Part shown: positions 1 to 6,929 of the stretch, piece after piece
Layout of the letters: each line of letters starts with the position of its first letter
Position numbering within the stretch: the first letter of the stretch is position 1
Assembly (NCBI GenBank): GCA_036555425.1
Contig: DATBLL010000156.1
Coordinates: forward strand, 1-9,267
Origin: SBBV01 sp036555425
Lineage (GTDB): Bacteria > Pseudomonadota > Alphaproteobacteria > Bin65
DNA: 9,267 nt
Direction: 5' to 3'
Position numbers and translations under genes: made by a program
The notes under the pieces: generated by a model
Seen by the model: the letters and a program-made list of their open reading frames with translations, nothing else
Told to the model about the DNA's origin: nothing
Databases searched by the model: none

Positions 1-1
1 G

Positions 2-847
2 GCGCTGCTCGGCTGCGCGATCCTCTACGCAACCTGCACGGTGTTCGGCTATCGCGGCCGGCGCATGACTCTGCGCGACGTGCTGTGGACGATCGCGTCG
101 ACCGGCGGCTCGGTGCTCGAGGTGATCGTGATCTGCGCCGGCGCGGGCCTCGTCATCGGCATCCTCAACCTCACCGGCCTCGCCTTCGGCCTCACGCTCT
201 ATCTGGGTCAGCTCGCCGCCGCCAACATCATCGTGCTCCTGTTCGTCACGGCCGCGATCAGCATCGTGCTCGGCATGGGAATGCCGACGGTCGCGGTGTA
301 TGTGCTGCTCGCCGCGCTCATCGGGCCCGCCATGACCAAGGCCGGCCTCGATCCCATGGCCTCGCACATGTTCCTGCTCTATTTCGGGATGCTGTCGATG
401 ATCACGCCGCCGGTGGCGCTGGCGAGCTTCGCCGCCGCCAGCATCGCCAAGGCCGATTTCTGGCGCACCGGCTGGGAAGGCGTGAAGATTGGCTGGATCG
501 CCTATGTCGTGCCGTTCGTCTTCGTCTTCCAGCCGAGCGTGCTCTTCCGCGGCAATCTCTGGACCGGGCTCTGGGAAATCGCGACCGCGTGCTTCGGCGT
601 GGTGCTCGGCACGGCGGCGCTGGTCGGCCACGCGAAGGGCCAGCTCGCCGCGCCCTGGCGCGCCGCGGCGGCTTTCGCGGCGCTGCTCCTCTTTCTTCCG
701 GCGGAGACTCTGCCTGGCGCGGCTGACCTGACCTTGACGCTGGGCAGCCTCGTCGTCTCGAGCGGGCTCCTGCTCAACGTGGCCGGCGTTGTCTTCGGCG
801 CCGCGATCTTCATTCTCGAGGCGCGGCGCGTGCGGGCGGCAGCCTGA
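2..847 (+). CDS. Fused TRAP transporter permease (TAXI/DctM type), 3' part
   Basis: The reading frame is open from the window edge, so the N-terminal part lies outside; 281 codons are visible. The product is very hydrophobic, with about seven to nine membrane segments. It contains the large-permease (DctM-like) hallmark LGMGMPTVAVYVL (about 267-308), then a MITPPVALASFAAASIA stretch (about 400-450) and a WEGVKIGW segment, as in fused 4TM-12TM TRAP permeases that work with a TAXI-type periplasmic binding protein. Family knowledge: such permeases import carboxylates using an ion gradient in the inner membrane. After the permease core comes an extra ~90-residue membrane tail (about 569-844) of the DUF3394-like kind. 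The binding protein is not in the window. The genes downstream handle 2-hydroxy acids, so the cargo is probably a hydroxycarboxylate (inference). A GTG at 41 is an internal codon, not the start. Confidence 0.9.
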   Translation, partial: ALLGCAILYATCTVFGYRGRRMTLRDVLWTIASTGGSVLEVIVICAGAGLVIGILNLTGLAFGLTLYLGQLAAANIIVLLFVTAAISIVLGMGMPTVAVYVLLAALIGPAMTKAGLDPMASHMFLLYFGMLSMITPPVALASFAAASIAKADFWRTGWEGVKIGWIAYVVPFVFVFQPSVLFRGNLWTGLWEIATACFGVVLGTAALVGHAKGQLAAPWRAAAAFAALLLFLPAETLPGAADLTLTLGSLVVSSGLLLNVAGVVFGAAIFILEARRVRAAA

Positions 848-881
848 CGATCAGCGCGCGGGATCGAGCGGCGGCTCGCCG

Positions 882-1238
882 GTGCTGGGCTTGATCGATC
901 TCGTGACGCCTGCCGCCGGCGTCGCCTTCGGAACCGCAGCGCTGATCGGCCAGTTCAACCGCCCGATCGGCCTCGCCGCGCGGCGGCTGCTGCTCGCGGC
1001 GCTGTGTGTCATCATGCCGGTCGAGGGCTTGGGAGCGGCTTGGGGCGTGACCACCGGCGTCGAACTCGGCTGGGCGATCAACATCGTGGGGCTGGAGCTC
1101 GGTAGCGCAATGCTGGCCCTGCACGGGCGAGCGGCGCCGGACACGGCCGGTACGCCGGGCCTACAGCAGGTGAAGCAGCGTGGGAGGCGGAGCGCCGAGA
1201 CGCGCACGCGACTTGTCCCCTTCCAGCGCGCGCTTTAG
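882..1238 (+). CDS. Small membrane ORF resembling the TRAP permease C-terminal tail (possible remnant)
   Basis: The segment at about 891-1125 encodes a hydrophobic product with roughly three membrane helices. It aligns with the tail of the preceding permease: L-4x-T-3x-GV-2x-GTAAL-x-G occurs at about 569-631 and again at 891-953 (10 of 21 residues identical), followed by a P-x-E-x-L turn and an N-2x-G-3x-G-x-A helix in both. Codon use is strongly G/C-ending until about 1125, then decays; the last ~35 residues are basic and unlike any domain I know. GTG 882 is my start guess because it precedes the conserved part, but no good ribosome-binding site is visible. It lies in a different frame from the permease, 34 bases after its stop. 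It could be a separate small gene, a partial tandem duplication, or the leftover end of a second permease. Confidence 0.45.
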   Translation: MLGLIDLVTPAAGVAFGTAALIGQFNRPIGLAARRLLLAALCVIMPVEGLGAAWGVTTGVELGWAINIVGLELGSAMLALHGRAAPDTAGTPGLQQVKQRGRRSAETRTRLVPFQRAL

Positions 1239-1270
1239 GTTACGGCACCTATTTCGCCAAGGGATCCCAA

Positions 1271-2683
1271 ATGGCTGCTCCCGCAACGCTGGCCGTCAGG
1301 CGCCGGCCCGAATCGCGCATCGAGACCGCGGTCGCGATCCTCAAGCAAAAATTCGGCGAGCGGCTCTCGACCGCCGAGGCGGTGCGCCAGCAGCACGGCA
1401 AAGGCGAGGACCACTTTCCGGTCATGCCGCCCGACGCCGTCGTCTTCGCCGAAACCACCGAGGACGTGGCCGAAGCCGTGCGCATCTGCGCGCAGCACAA
1501 GGTGCCGGTCATTCCGTTCGGCACCGGCACTTCGCTCGAGGGCCATATCGGCGCGATCGAAGGCGGTGTCTCGATCGACCTGTCGCGCATGAACAAGGTG
1601 CTCGTGGTCCATGCCGACGATCTCGATTGCCGCGTCGAGGCCGGCGTCACGCGGAAGCAGCTCAACGAATATCTGCGCGACACGGGACTCTTCTTCCCGA
1701 TCGATCCCGGCGCCGATGCGTCCTTGGGCGGCATGGCGGCCACGCGCGCCTCGGGCACCAACGCGGTGCGCTACGGGACGATGCGCGAGAACGTGCTCGG
1801 CCTGACCGTGGTGCTGCCCGATGGACGCGTGATCAAGACCGCGCGGCGCTCCAAGAAAAGCGCGGCCGGATACGATCTGACGCGCCTCTACGTCGGTTCC
1901 GAAGGCACGCTCGGCGTCATCACCGAGATCGCGCTCCGCCTCTACGGCATTCCCGAGGCGATGTCGTCGGCGGTCTGCAACTACCCCTCGCTCGAAGCGG
2001 CGGTGAACACGGTGATCGCCACGATCCAGTCGGGCATCCCGATCGCGCGCATCGAGATCGTCGACGAAGTGCAGATCGACGCGATCAACAAGTTCTCGAA
2101 GACCAATTTCCCCGTCGAGCCGACGCTGTTCCTCGAGTTCCACGGCTCCGAGGCCTCGGTGAAGGAGCAGGCCGAGAAAGTGAAGGACATCTCCGACGGC
2201 TTCGGCGGCGGCGAATTCAAGTGGACGACGAGCGCGGAGGAGCGGAAGAAGCTCTGGCAGGCGCGCCACGACGCCGCCTATGCCTCGAAAGCGCTGCGCC
2301 AGGGCGCCGAGGTGTGGGCGACCGATGTGTGCGTGCCGATCTCGCGCCTGGCCCAATGCGTGGTCGAGACGCAAGAGGACATCAAGCGGTTCGGGCTCAT
2401 AGCACCCATCGTGGGGCATGTCGGCGACGGCAATTTCCACGTGACGCTCATCGCCGACAAGAACAACGCCGACGAGATGCGCCGCGCCAACGAGTTCAAC
2501 GAGCGCCTCGTGATGCGCGCCTTGGCGATGGACGGCACCTGCACGGGCGAGCACGGCATCGGCATGGGCAAGATGGACTTCCTCGTCGCCGAGCACGGCG
2601 ACGCGGTCTCCGTCATGCGCACGATCAAGAAGGCGCTCGACCCCGACAACATCATGAACCCGGGCAAGGTGCTGCGGGTCTGA
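1271..2683 (+). CDS. FAD-linked D-2-hydroxyacid (D-lactate type) dehydrogenase
   Basis: Product of 470 residues, the usual length for the LDHD/Dld1/GlcD family of FAD oxidases (vanillyl-alcohol-oxidase fold). An N-terminal PCMH-type FAD domain holds PFGTGTSLEGH (residues 82-92), the SLGGMAATRASGTNAVRYG nucleotide-binding stretch, and YVGSEGTLGVIT. The C-terminal cap domain holds GHVGDGNFH (382-390) and TGEHGIG, giving H383, H390 and E427 as likely metal ligands and H428 as likely catalytic base, by analogy with D-2-hydroxyglutarate dehydrogenase. It ends with LDPDNIMNPGK, typical of the family. It should oxidise a D-2-hydroxy acid to the 2-oxo acid and pass electrons to cytochrome or quinone; the exact substrate cannot be read from sequence. 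The ATG has AAGGGA (1259-1264) six bases upstream. A racemase-like gene follows after 23 bases, suggesting one operon. No second GlcE/GlcF-type subunit is present, favouring a single-subunit enzyme. Confidence 0.92.
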   Translation: MAAPATLAVRRRPESRIETAVAILKQKFGERLSTAEAVRQQHGKGEDHFPVMPPDAVVFAETTEDVAEAVRICAQHKVPVIPFGTGTSLEGHIGAIEGGVSIDLSRMNKVLVVHADDLDCRVEAGVTRKQLNEYLRDTGLFFPIDPGADASLGGMAATRASGTNAVRYGTMRENVLGLTVVLPDGRVIKTARRSKKSAAGYDLTRLYVGSEGTLGVITEIALRLYGIPEAMSSAVCNYPSLEAAVNTVIATIQSGIPIARIEIVDEVQIDAINKFSKTNFPVEPTLFLEFHGSEASVKEQAEKVKDISDGFGGGEFKWTTSAEERKKLWQARHDAAYASKALRQGAEVWATDVCVPISRLAQCVVETQEDIKRFGLIAPIVGHVGDGNFHVTLIADKNNADEMRRANEFNERLVMRALAMDGTCTGEHGIGMGKMDFLVAEHGDAVSVMRTIKKALDPDNIMNPGKVLRV

Positions 2684-2706
2684 GCGCCGGTTCCGGATCA
2701 GACGCA

Positions 2707-3795
2707 ATGAGCGGCGCGACTGTCGCCAAGGTTTCCGCCGTCCCCGTCGTCGTGCCGATGAAGCGCGCGGTGCGCACGGCGTCGGGCGCCATCACCGAGG
2801 CGCCGCTGCTGCTGGTCGATCTGGCTACAAAAGAGGGCGCCGCCGGCCGCGCCTATCTCTTCGGCTTCCAGAAGTTCACGCTGAAGCCGCTGCGCGACCT
2901 CGTGCAGGCCTTCGGCGCGATGATCGAAGGCGATGCGCTGGCGCCGCGGGCGCTGGCCGAAAAACTCGGCGCGCGCACGACGCTCTTCGGTTCGCGCGGC
3001 CTCGTCGGCATGGCGCTTTCGGCCATCGACATGGCGGCGTGGGACGCGGCTTCGCGCGCGGCCGGGCTGCCGCTCGCGCGCTTCCTGGGCGGCGCGCCCA
3101 AACCGGTGCCGGCCTATCTCGGCAACGGCATCGGCGTCGTGCCCGCCTCCGAGGCGGCACGCGAGGCCGAGGCCCTCGCCAAGCTCGGCTTCCGTGCGAT
3201 CAAGCTCCGGCTCGGCCATGCGCGGCTCGAAGACGATCTCGCGGCGGTCAAGGCCGTGCGGAAGGCGCTGCCGGCCGAGATCGTGCTGATGACGGACTAC
3301 AATCAGGGCCTCGGCGTAGCCGAAGCCATCCGCCGCGGGCGCGCGCTCGACGGCGAGGGGCTCTATTGGATCGAAGAGCCGGTGCGCGCCGACGACTTCG
3401 CCGGCGCCGCCCAAGTCGCGGCCGCGCTTGCGACGCCGGTGCAGATCGGCGAGAACATCGCGAGCCCCTTCGAGCTCGCGCGCGCGCTGGCGGCGCGCGC
3501 TTCGGACTACATCATGCTCGATGCGCAGATGCTGGGCGGCGTCACCGCCTGGCTCTCCGGCATGGCGTTGGCGGCGACCGCGGGATTGGCCTGCTCGAGC
3601 CATTTGTTCCAGGAATACAGCGCGCATCTGCTCGCCATCACGCCCACGGCGGGCTGGCTCGAATGGTTCGACATCGCCGATCCGGTCCTGCGCGAGCCGC
3701 TGGCGCTGGCGAATGGCACGGTCACGGCGCCCGAGCGTCCCGGTTCGGGCATCGATTGGGACGAGAAGGCGGTGGCGCAGTATCGGCTCGACTGA
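2707..3795 (+). CDS. Mandelate racemase-like enolase-superfamily enzyme (KxR variant)
   Basis: Product of 362 residues, close to mandelate racemase (about 359), and similar along its whole length from a GAITEAPLLLVDLAT-type N-terminal cap to a PGSGIDWDEK end. The barrel residues match Pseudomonas mandelate racemase with a constant +2 offset: metal ligands D197 (TDYNQ), E223 (WIEEP) and E249 (QIGEN); the base dyad D272 and H299 (SSHLFQEYSAHLLA); and E319 (WLEWFD). K166 matches MR K164. At the MR K166 position, the (S)-specific acid/base, there is R168 (K-L-R instead of K-x-K). It therefore probably abstracts the alpha proton of a 2-hydroxy acid via H299, but could be a racemase with altered kinetics or a dehydratase. 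ATG 2707 is chosen because homology begins there; the open frame upstream (back to about 1180) is only a shadow of the dehydrogenase gene. The ribosome-binding site is weak, so translational coupling is possible. Confidence 0.9.
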   Translation: MSGATVAKVSAVPVVVPMKRAVRTASGAITEAPLLLVDLATKEGAAGRAYLFGFQKFTLKPLRDLVQAFGAMIEGDALAPRALAEKLGARTTLFGSRGLVGMALSAIDMAAWDAASRAAGLPLARFLGGAPKPVPAYLGNGIGVVPASEAAREAEALAKLGFRAIKLRLGHARLEDDLAAVKAVRKALPAEIVLMTDYNQGLGVAEAIRRGRALDGEGLYWIEEPVRADDFAGAAQVAAALATPVQIGENIASPFELARALAARASDYIMLDAQMLGGVTAWLSGMALAATAGLACSSHLFQEYSAHLLAITPTAGWLEWFDIADPVLREPLALANGTVTAPERPGSGIDWDEKAVAQYRLD

Positions 3796-3835
3796 CCAAC
3801 TCATATTGGTGTAGGGCCGCGGCGCGGGAGGAGAC

Positions 3836-4921
3836 ATGAAAGACGTCGTCGTCAAGCACGAGAAGCTGCGCGCGGGCATCGCGGCGCTGCTCCAAGCCTC
3901 GGGCAGCGAGGAGCGCGAGGCGCGCATCGTCACGGACCATCTCGTCGAGGCGAATTTGAAGGGCCACGACAGCCACGGCGTCGGCATGATCCCGATGTAT
4001 GTGCGGCACATCAAGGAGGGGAAGCTCAAGCTCAACCGCCACTTGAAGGTGATCCGCGACGATGGGCCGTTTCTCGTCGGCGACGGCCAGATGGGCCACG
4101 GCCAGGTCATGGCGATGGAGCTCACCGATCTCGCGATCGCGCGCGCGAAGCGGCAGGGCATCGCGGTCGCGGGCTTGATCCTGTCGCACCACATCGGCCG
4201 CGTCGGCACCTATGGCGAGCGCTGCGCCGAAGCCGGCCTGGTTTCGCTTCACTTCGTCAACGTGGCCGGCCACCGCGCGCTGGTGGCGCCGTTTCGCGGC
4301 AGCGATCCGCGCTTCAACACCAATCCGATCTGCCTGACGTTGCCGGCGACCGGCGCCAATCCGCCGACGATCCTCGATTTCGCCACCAGCAAGATCGCGC
4401 TCGGCAAGGTGCGCGTCGCCAGGAACAAGGGCCAGAAGGTCGCCAAGGGTACGCTCATCGACGCCATGGGCAAGCCCACGACCGATCCCAACGTCATGTT
4501 CGTCGAGCCGCCGGCCAAGACCGGCGCCGTCGTCACCTTCGGCGAGCACAAGGGCTATGGCTTGGCGCTGTTCGCCGAGATCTTCGGCGCGGCGCTGGTG
4601 GGCGGGCTCACCATCGCGCCGCATCACCCGCGCACGCACGGCGTCGTCAACAACATGCTCGAGATCGTCATCGATCCCGCGCGGCTTTCCGACATGCAGC
4701 AGCTCAAAGCCGAGATCGACGCCGTCGTCGCCTATTTCAAGGCCTCGCCGCCGTCCGATCCCGCGGCGCCGGTGCTCGTGCCCGGCGATCCCGAGCGCAT
4801 CAACCGCGCGGCGCGCCTCGCCAAGGGCATCCCCATCGACGCGACAACCTGGGGCGAGCTCAAGGCCGCCGCCGACACCGTGGGCCTCGGCGCCGCCGAG
4901 TTCGAGGCGCTCGCGAAGTGA
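3836..4921 (+). CDS. Ldh-family 2-hydroxyacid / 2-oxoacid oxidoreductase, HcxB (YbiC)-like
   Basis: Product of 361 residues of the malate/L-lactate dehydrogenase family that is unrelated to classical MDH and includes ComC, AllD and HcxB. Shared landmarks are EANLKGHDSHGVGMIP (residues 38-53), SHHIGRVG (117-124, with the conserved catalytic-region His), RFNTNPICL, LDFATSKIALGK, TFGEHKGYGLAL and the NNM-2x-I-3x-P stretch. From memory it fits E. coli HcxB well over the whole length, including the VLVPGDPE and GIPIDATTW ends. Family role: NAD(P)-dependent, reversible oxidation of 2-hydroxycarboxylates, often L-specific, in the cytoplasm. The start is well set: a GGAGG core (3827-3831) lies four bases before ATG. 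It follows the racemase-like gene by 40 bases and closes the cluster, so it is likely the NAD(P)-linked partner of the upstream FAD enzyme (inference). Ureidoglycolate or sulfolactate are alternative substrates. Confidence 0.92.
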   Translation: MKDVVVKHEKLRAGIAALLQASGSEEREARIVTDHLVEANLKGHDSHGVGMIPMYVRHIKEGKLKLNRHLKVIRDDGPFLVGDGQMGHGQVMAMELTDLAIARAKRQGIAVAGLILSHHIGRVGTYGERCAEAGLVSLHFVNVAGHRALVAPFRGSDPRFNTNPICLTLPATGANPPTILDFATSKIALGKVRVARNKGQKVAKGTLIDAMGKPTTDPNVMFVEPPAKTGAVVTFGEHKGYGLALFAEIFGAALVGGLTIAPHHPRTHGVVNNMLEIVIDPARLSDMQQLKAEIDAVVAYFKASPPSDPAAPVLVPGDPERINRAARLAKGIPIDATTWGELKAAADTVGLGAAEFEALAK

Positions 4922-5047
4922 GCTTCGGCCGGCGCGCGATCTCGCGTTGTGAAATATCGAATCACGCCCAAGTGACGAAGCGTGACTCGCCTTGCGCGGC
5001 GCGCGGCCTAGTCTTGCCGGCACGTCCGATCATCCGTGGGGATCGCC

Positions 5048-5497
5048 ATGCCTGCATTGCTTCGTCTTTTCGCCCTTGTCGTCTTCGTGGTCTTCGCCGC
5101 CGGCGCCGCGCGCGCCGAGAAGCCCGAAATCTTCGCCGCGAACGGTGTCGCGATCGGCGGCTACGATCCGGTTGCGTATTTCACCGAGCAGAAACCGGTG
5201 AAGGGCAGCGCGCAATTCAGCTTCGAGTGGAAGGGCGCCGCTTGGCATTTCGCCAGCGCCGCCAACCGCGACGCGTTCAAGGCCGATCCGGCGAAATACG
5301 CGCCGCAATATGGCGGCTATTGCGCGTTCGGCGCGAGCGAGGGCTATACGGTCAAGACCGAGCCCGACGCCTGGAGCATCGTCGACGGCAAGCTCTACCT
5401 CAACTACAACACGACGGTGCGCACGAAGTGGTCGGTGAACATGCCCGGCCGCATTAAGGCCGCCGATAAGAACTGGCCGGAGATTTTGAAGAAATAG
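5048..5497 (+). CDS. Secreted YHS domain-containing protein
   Basis: Product of 149 residues. Residues 1-23 form a clear signal peptide (MPALLR, then a Leu/Val/Phe core, cleavage after ARA), so the mature protein is periplasmic or exported. The YHS domain follows: GGYDPVAYF (37-45), FEWKGAAWHFAS (59-70), DPAKYAPQYGGYCAFG (80-95), then a WSIVDGKLYLNYN strand region and an N-W-P end. There is one Cys (C92) in the mature chain. YHS domains are often linked to metal binding, but the precise job of these short secreted forms is not established. ATG 5048 is preferred over the in-frame GTG 5036 because GTGGGGAT lies just before it and the signal peptide starts cleanly. It is 126 bases after the catabolic cluster and shares no obvious function with it, so it is probably its own unit, although I see no convincing promoter in that gap. 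Confidence 0.88.
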   Translation: MPALLRLFALVVFVVFAAGAARAEKPEIFAANGVAIGGYDPVAYFTEQKPVKGSAQFSFEWKGAAWHFASAANRDAFKADPAKYAPQYGGYCAFGASEGYTVKTEPDAWSIVDGKLYLNYNTTVRTKWSVNMPGRIKAADKNWPEILKK

Positions 5498-5509
5498 TGC
5501 GTCTCACAT

Positions 5510-5534
5510 GTAGGAGCGCGCTGCGCGCCCCTAC
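5510..5534. repeat. REP-like imperfect palindrome between convergent genes
   Basis: A 25-base near-perfect palindrome, GTAGGAGCGCGC-T-GCGCGCCCCTAC, with a single A/C mismatch in the arms. It lies 12 bases after the YHS gene stop and 10 bases before the stop of the convergent methyltransferase gene. As RNA it folds into a very stable G/C hairpin from either strand, so it may end transcription or protect 3' ends for both genes. No T-run follows, so it is not a classical intrinsic terminator. Its form (GTAGGAGCG opening, intergenic, between convergent genes) is like dispersed REP elements of Gammaproteobacteria, which would predict many genomic copies. Confidence 0.6.
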
Positions 5535-5544
5535 GATGCAAACG

Positions 5545-6480
5545 CTACGCGTCGCTGCGCCGGGCGATGACGAAGAGGCCGGCGGTGGAGAGATCGTCGT
5601 CGCTGAGGGCGCGGAAGCGCGCGGCGAGGCGGCTCTTGGGCAGGCCGTCGCGGCGGCGGACCGGCTCGTCGGTGACGATCGTGAAGCCGGCGGCCTGCAT
5701 CGCCGCGCGATGGGCCGCGGCGGGCGCGCGGTTGATGAGATAGAGCCGGCGGCCGCGCACGATGCGCCACATTGCGTCGGAATAGGCCCAGTGGCCGTTC
5801 CAGGCCGCGGCGGTGCCGTGGCTCTTCATGTCGATCTGGTGGCTCATCGCGCCGCCGGGCTTGAGCCAGTCGCGGCAGGCGCGATAGGTGAGCGCGAGAT
5901 CGTCGACGTGCTCCATCACCGCCTGGGAGAAGATCCAGTCGACGCTGCCGCCTTCGATCGCCGCCGCCGCGTGCCAGGGTGCGATATGGCGGAGCGGCGC
6001 CGCCTCGCCGCCGCGCTCGAGCCGGGTGCGGAGATCCCCGAGCCGCGCGCGATCGAGCGCGCGCGTCATCCGGTCGGCGGCGAGGATGCGGCTCGGAAAC
6101 GCATCGTCCTTGAGCTCCGGTTTGATGGTGGGGAATTCGTCGCCGCCCGGAATCGGCGCGCGCTCGTGGAAGAGCGCGACGAGTTGGTCGAAGAGGGCGA
6201 GCGTATCCGGTCGCAAGGAATATTGCTTGACGTCGAGGCCGACATAGCGCTCGGCGCCGGCGACGAGCGCGGCCAGGCCGGCGCCGACCGATTCGCCCGG
6301 GCCGATCTCGGCGACGACGCGCGGCGCGGTCGAAAGGCCGGCCTCGGCGAGCTTCACCAGATGGCGGAGATAAACCGAATAGCAGTAGCGCGCCGAATGC
6401 GTGCGCCCGCCGCCGCGATTGGTCAGCGCGGCCGGCAGGACGAAGCTCGCGAGCCCCTTGGTGATGACGAAGAGCGACAT
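5545..6480 (-). CDS. Class I SAM-dependent methyltransferase
   Basis: Product of 311 residues. The Rossmann signature is visible: motif I VVAEIGPGESVGAG (55-68), an acidic residue ending strand 2 in YVGLDV (D83), an SVDWIFSQAVMEHVDDL segment (179-195) typical of motif II and post-II, and WLKPGGAMSHQID afterwards. An insert of about 80 residues between strand 2 and the FSQAVMEH strand, rich in charged residues, is longer than in a minimal methyltransferase and may shape substrate binding. The form EIGPGES with an E-H dyad recalls methyltransferases of glycan or secondary-metabolite clusters, but no such neighbours are present and the substrate is unknown. The ATG has no Shine-Dalgarno sequence, and a possible promoter lies 11 bases upstream. 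Two longer open frames over the same stretch are shadows. Confidence 0.82.
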   Translation of the reverse strand: MSLFVITKGLASFVLPAALTNRGGGRTHSARYCYSVYLRHLVKLAEAGLSTAPRVVAEIGPGESVGAGLAALVAGAERYVGLDVKQYSLRPDTLALFDQLVALFHERAPIPGGDEFPTIKPELKDDAFPSRILAADRMTRALDRARLGDLRTRLERGGEAAPLRHIAPWHAAAAIEGGSVDWIFSQAVMEHVDDLALTYRACRDWLKPGGAMSHQIDMKSHGTAAAWNGHWAYSDAMWRIVRGRRLYLINRAPAAAHRAAMQAAGFTIVTDEPVRRRDGLPKSRLAARFRALSDDDLSTAGLFVIARRSDA

Positions 6481-6491
6481 GGTCTCGCGTA

Positions 6492-6520
6492 ACTATCCGG
6501 GAGTCACGGCGGCCGTGCAA
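6492..6520 (-). promoter_or_regulatory. Candidate promoter of the methyltransferase gene
   Basis: On the minus strand TTGCAC (plus 6515-6520) is followed after 17 bases by GATAGT (plus 6492-6497). The -10 box is only 11 bases from the ATG, so a transcript would carry almost no leader, which fits the missing ribosome-binding site. Matches to the consensus are partial; this is a suggestion only. Confidence 0.3.
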
Positions 6521-6649
6521 TGCGCGATTCGCGGTTTTGGAAAGCCGTTCGCCTTTGGCGCGCGGGGATGCCGCCGTGAAGGGCGCCGTAGAACAAGGCA
6601 GAGATTTGCCGTGGGGCGCCGCCGGCCTGCAGCCGATGGCGCTCTGGGG

Positions 6650-6913
6650 CTAGATGCTCTCCCCTGACTTGGGCCGCATCGGCTTTGCGCCGCGCGGCCC
6701 ATTTTTTTGCATCAGCGCCTCGATTCTCAGCAGCGCATGGACGCGCAGCGCGCTGGCGAGGCCGCCCTGCTTGGCCGCGTCGATCTCGGCCACGAGTCGC
6801 GCCAGCGAAAGGCCGCGCGCCGCCGCGAGGCGCTCCAGCACTTTCCAGAACTCGGGCTCGAGCGCGATGCTGGTGCGATGCCGCGCGATGGTGAAGGAGC
6901 GCTTCTTCAGCAT
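6650..6913 (-). CDS. Ribbon-helix-helix domain protein (RHH_4 type)
   Basis: Product of 87 residues. The first half, KRSFTIARHRTSIALEPEFW (residues 4-23) followed by an LAAARGLSLARLVAEID helix pair, matches the small alphaproteobacterial ribbon-helix-helix family (Pfam RHH_4 as I recall it): a beta strand that inserts into DNA and two helices forming a dimer. The remainder is an Ala/Leu helix (SALRVHALLRIEALM) and a basic, disordered tail. It begins 16 bases after the fumC stop on the same strand without a strong ribosome-binding site, so it is probably co-transcribed and coupled to fumC. From memory, fumC, SspB, DUF4169 and this RHH family often sit together in Alphaproteobacteria; here SspB and DUF4169 are absent from the window. 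DNA target and role are unknown; it may be a local repressor. Confidence 0.82.
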   Translation of the reverse strand: MLKKRSFTIARHRTSIALEPEFWKVLERLAAARGLSLARLVAEIDAAKQGGLASALRVHALLRIEALMQKNGPRGAKPMRPKSGESI

Positions 6914-6929
6914 TGGCCGGGGCGGGGCC

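Noticed and set aside
1213..1241. TTGTCC-N17-TAGGTT as a promoter for the dehydrogenase operon
   Set aside because: Spacing is ideal, but the -10 matches only three of six positions; one such hit is expected by chance.
1180..2706. Upstream extension of the racemase-like frame back to 1180
   Set aside because: It overlaps the whole dehydrogenase gene in another frame and is Arg/Pro/Ala-rich; enolase-superfamily homology starts at ATG 2707.
1235..2707. 490-codon minus-strand open frame opposite the D-hydroxyacid dehydrogenase
   Set aside because: Composition is Arg/His/Asp-rich with no domain, as expected for an antisense frame of a G/C-rich gene; the plus-strand protein has clear family motifs.
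4971..4988. GTGAC-GAAGC-GTGAC direct repeat upstream of the YHS gene as a regulator site
   Set aside because: Five-base units only, no promoter located nearby, and no third copy.
2698..5023. Two long minus-strand frames (2698-4209 and 3722-5023)
   Set aside because: Antisense shadows of the racemase-like and HcxB-like genes; no recognisable domains and low-complexity composition.
5497..6492. 331-codon plus-strand frame opposite the methyltransferase
   Set aside because: Glu/Ala/Arg-rich shadow; the minus-strand product carries SAM-binding motifs.
6481..6649. Search for a DUF4169-type small gene between the methyltransferase and RHH genes
   Set aside because: The minus-strand frames here give Arg/Pro/Ser-rich products with no resemblance to that family.
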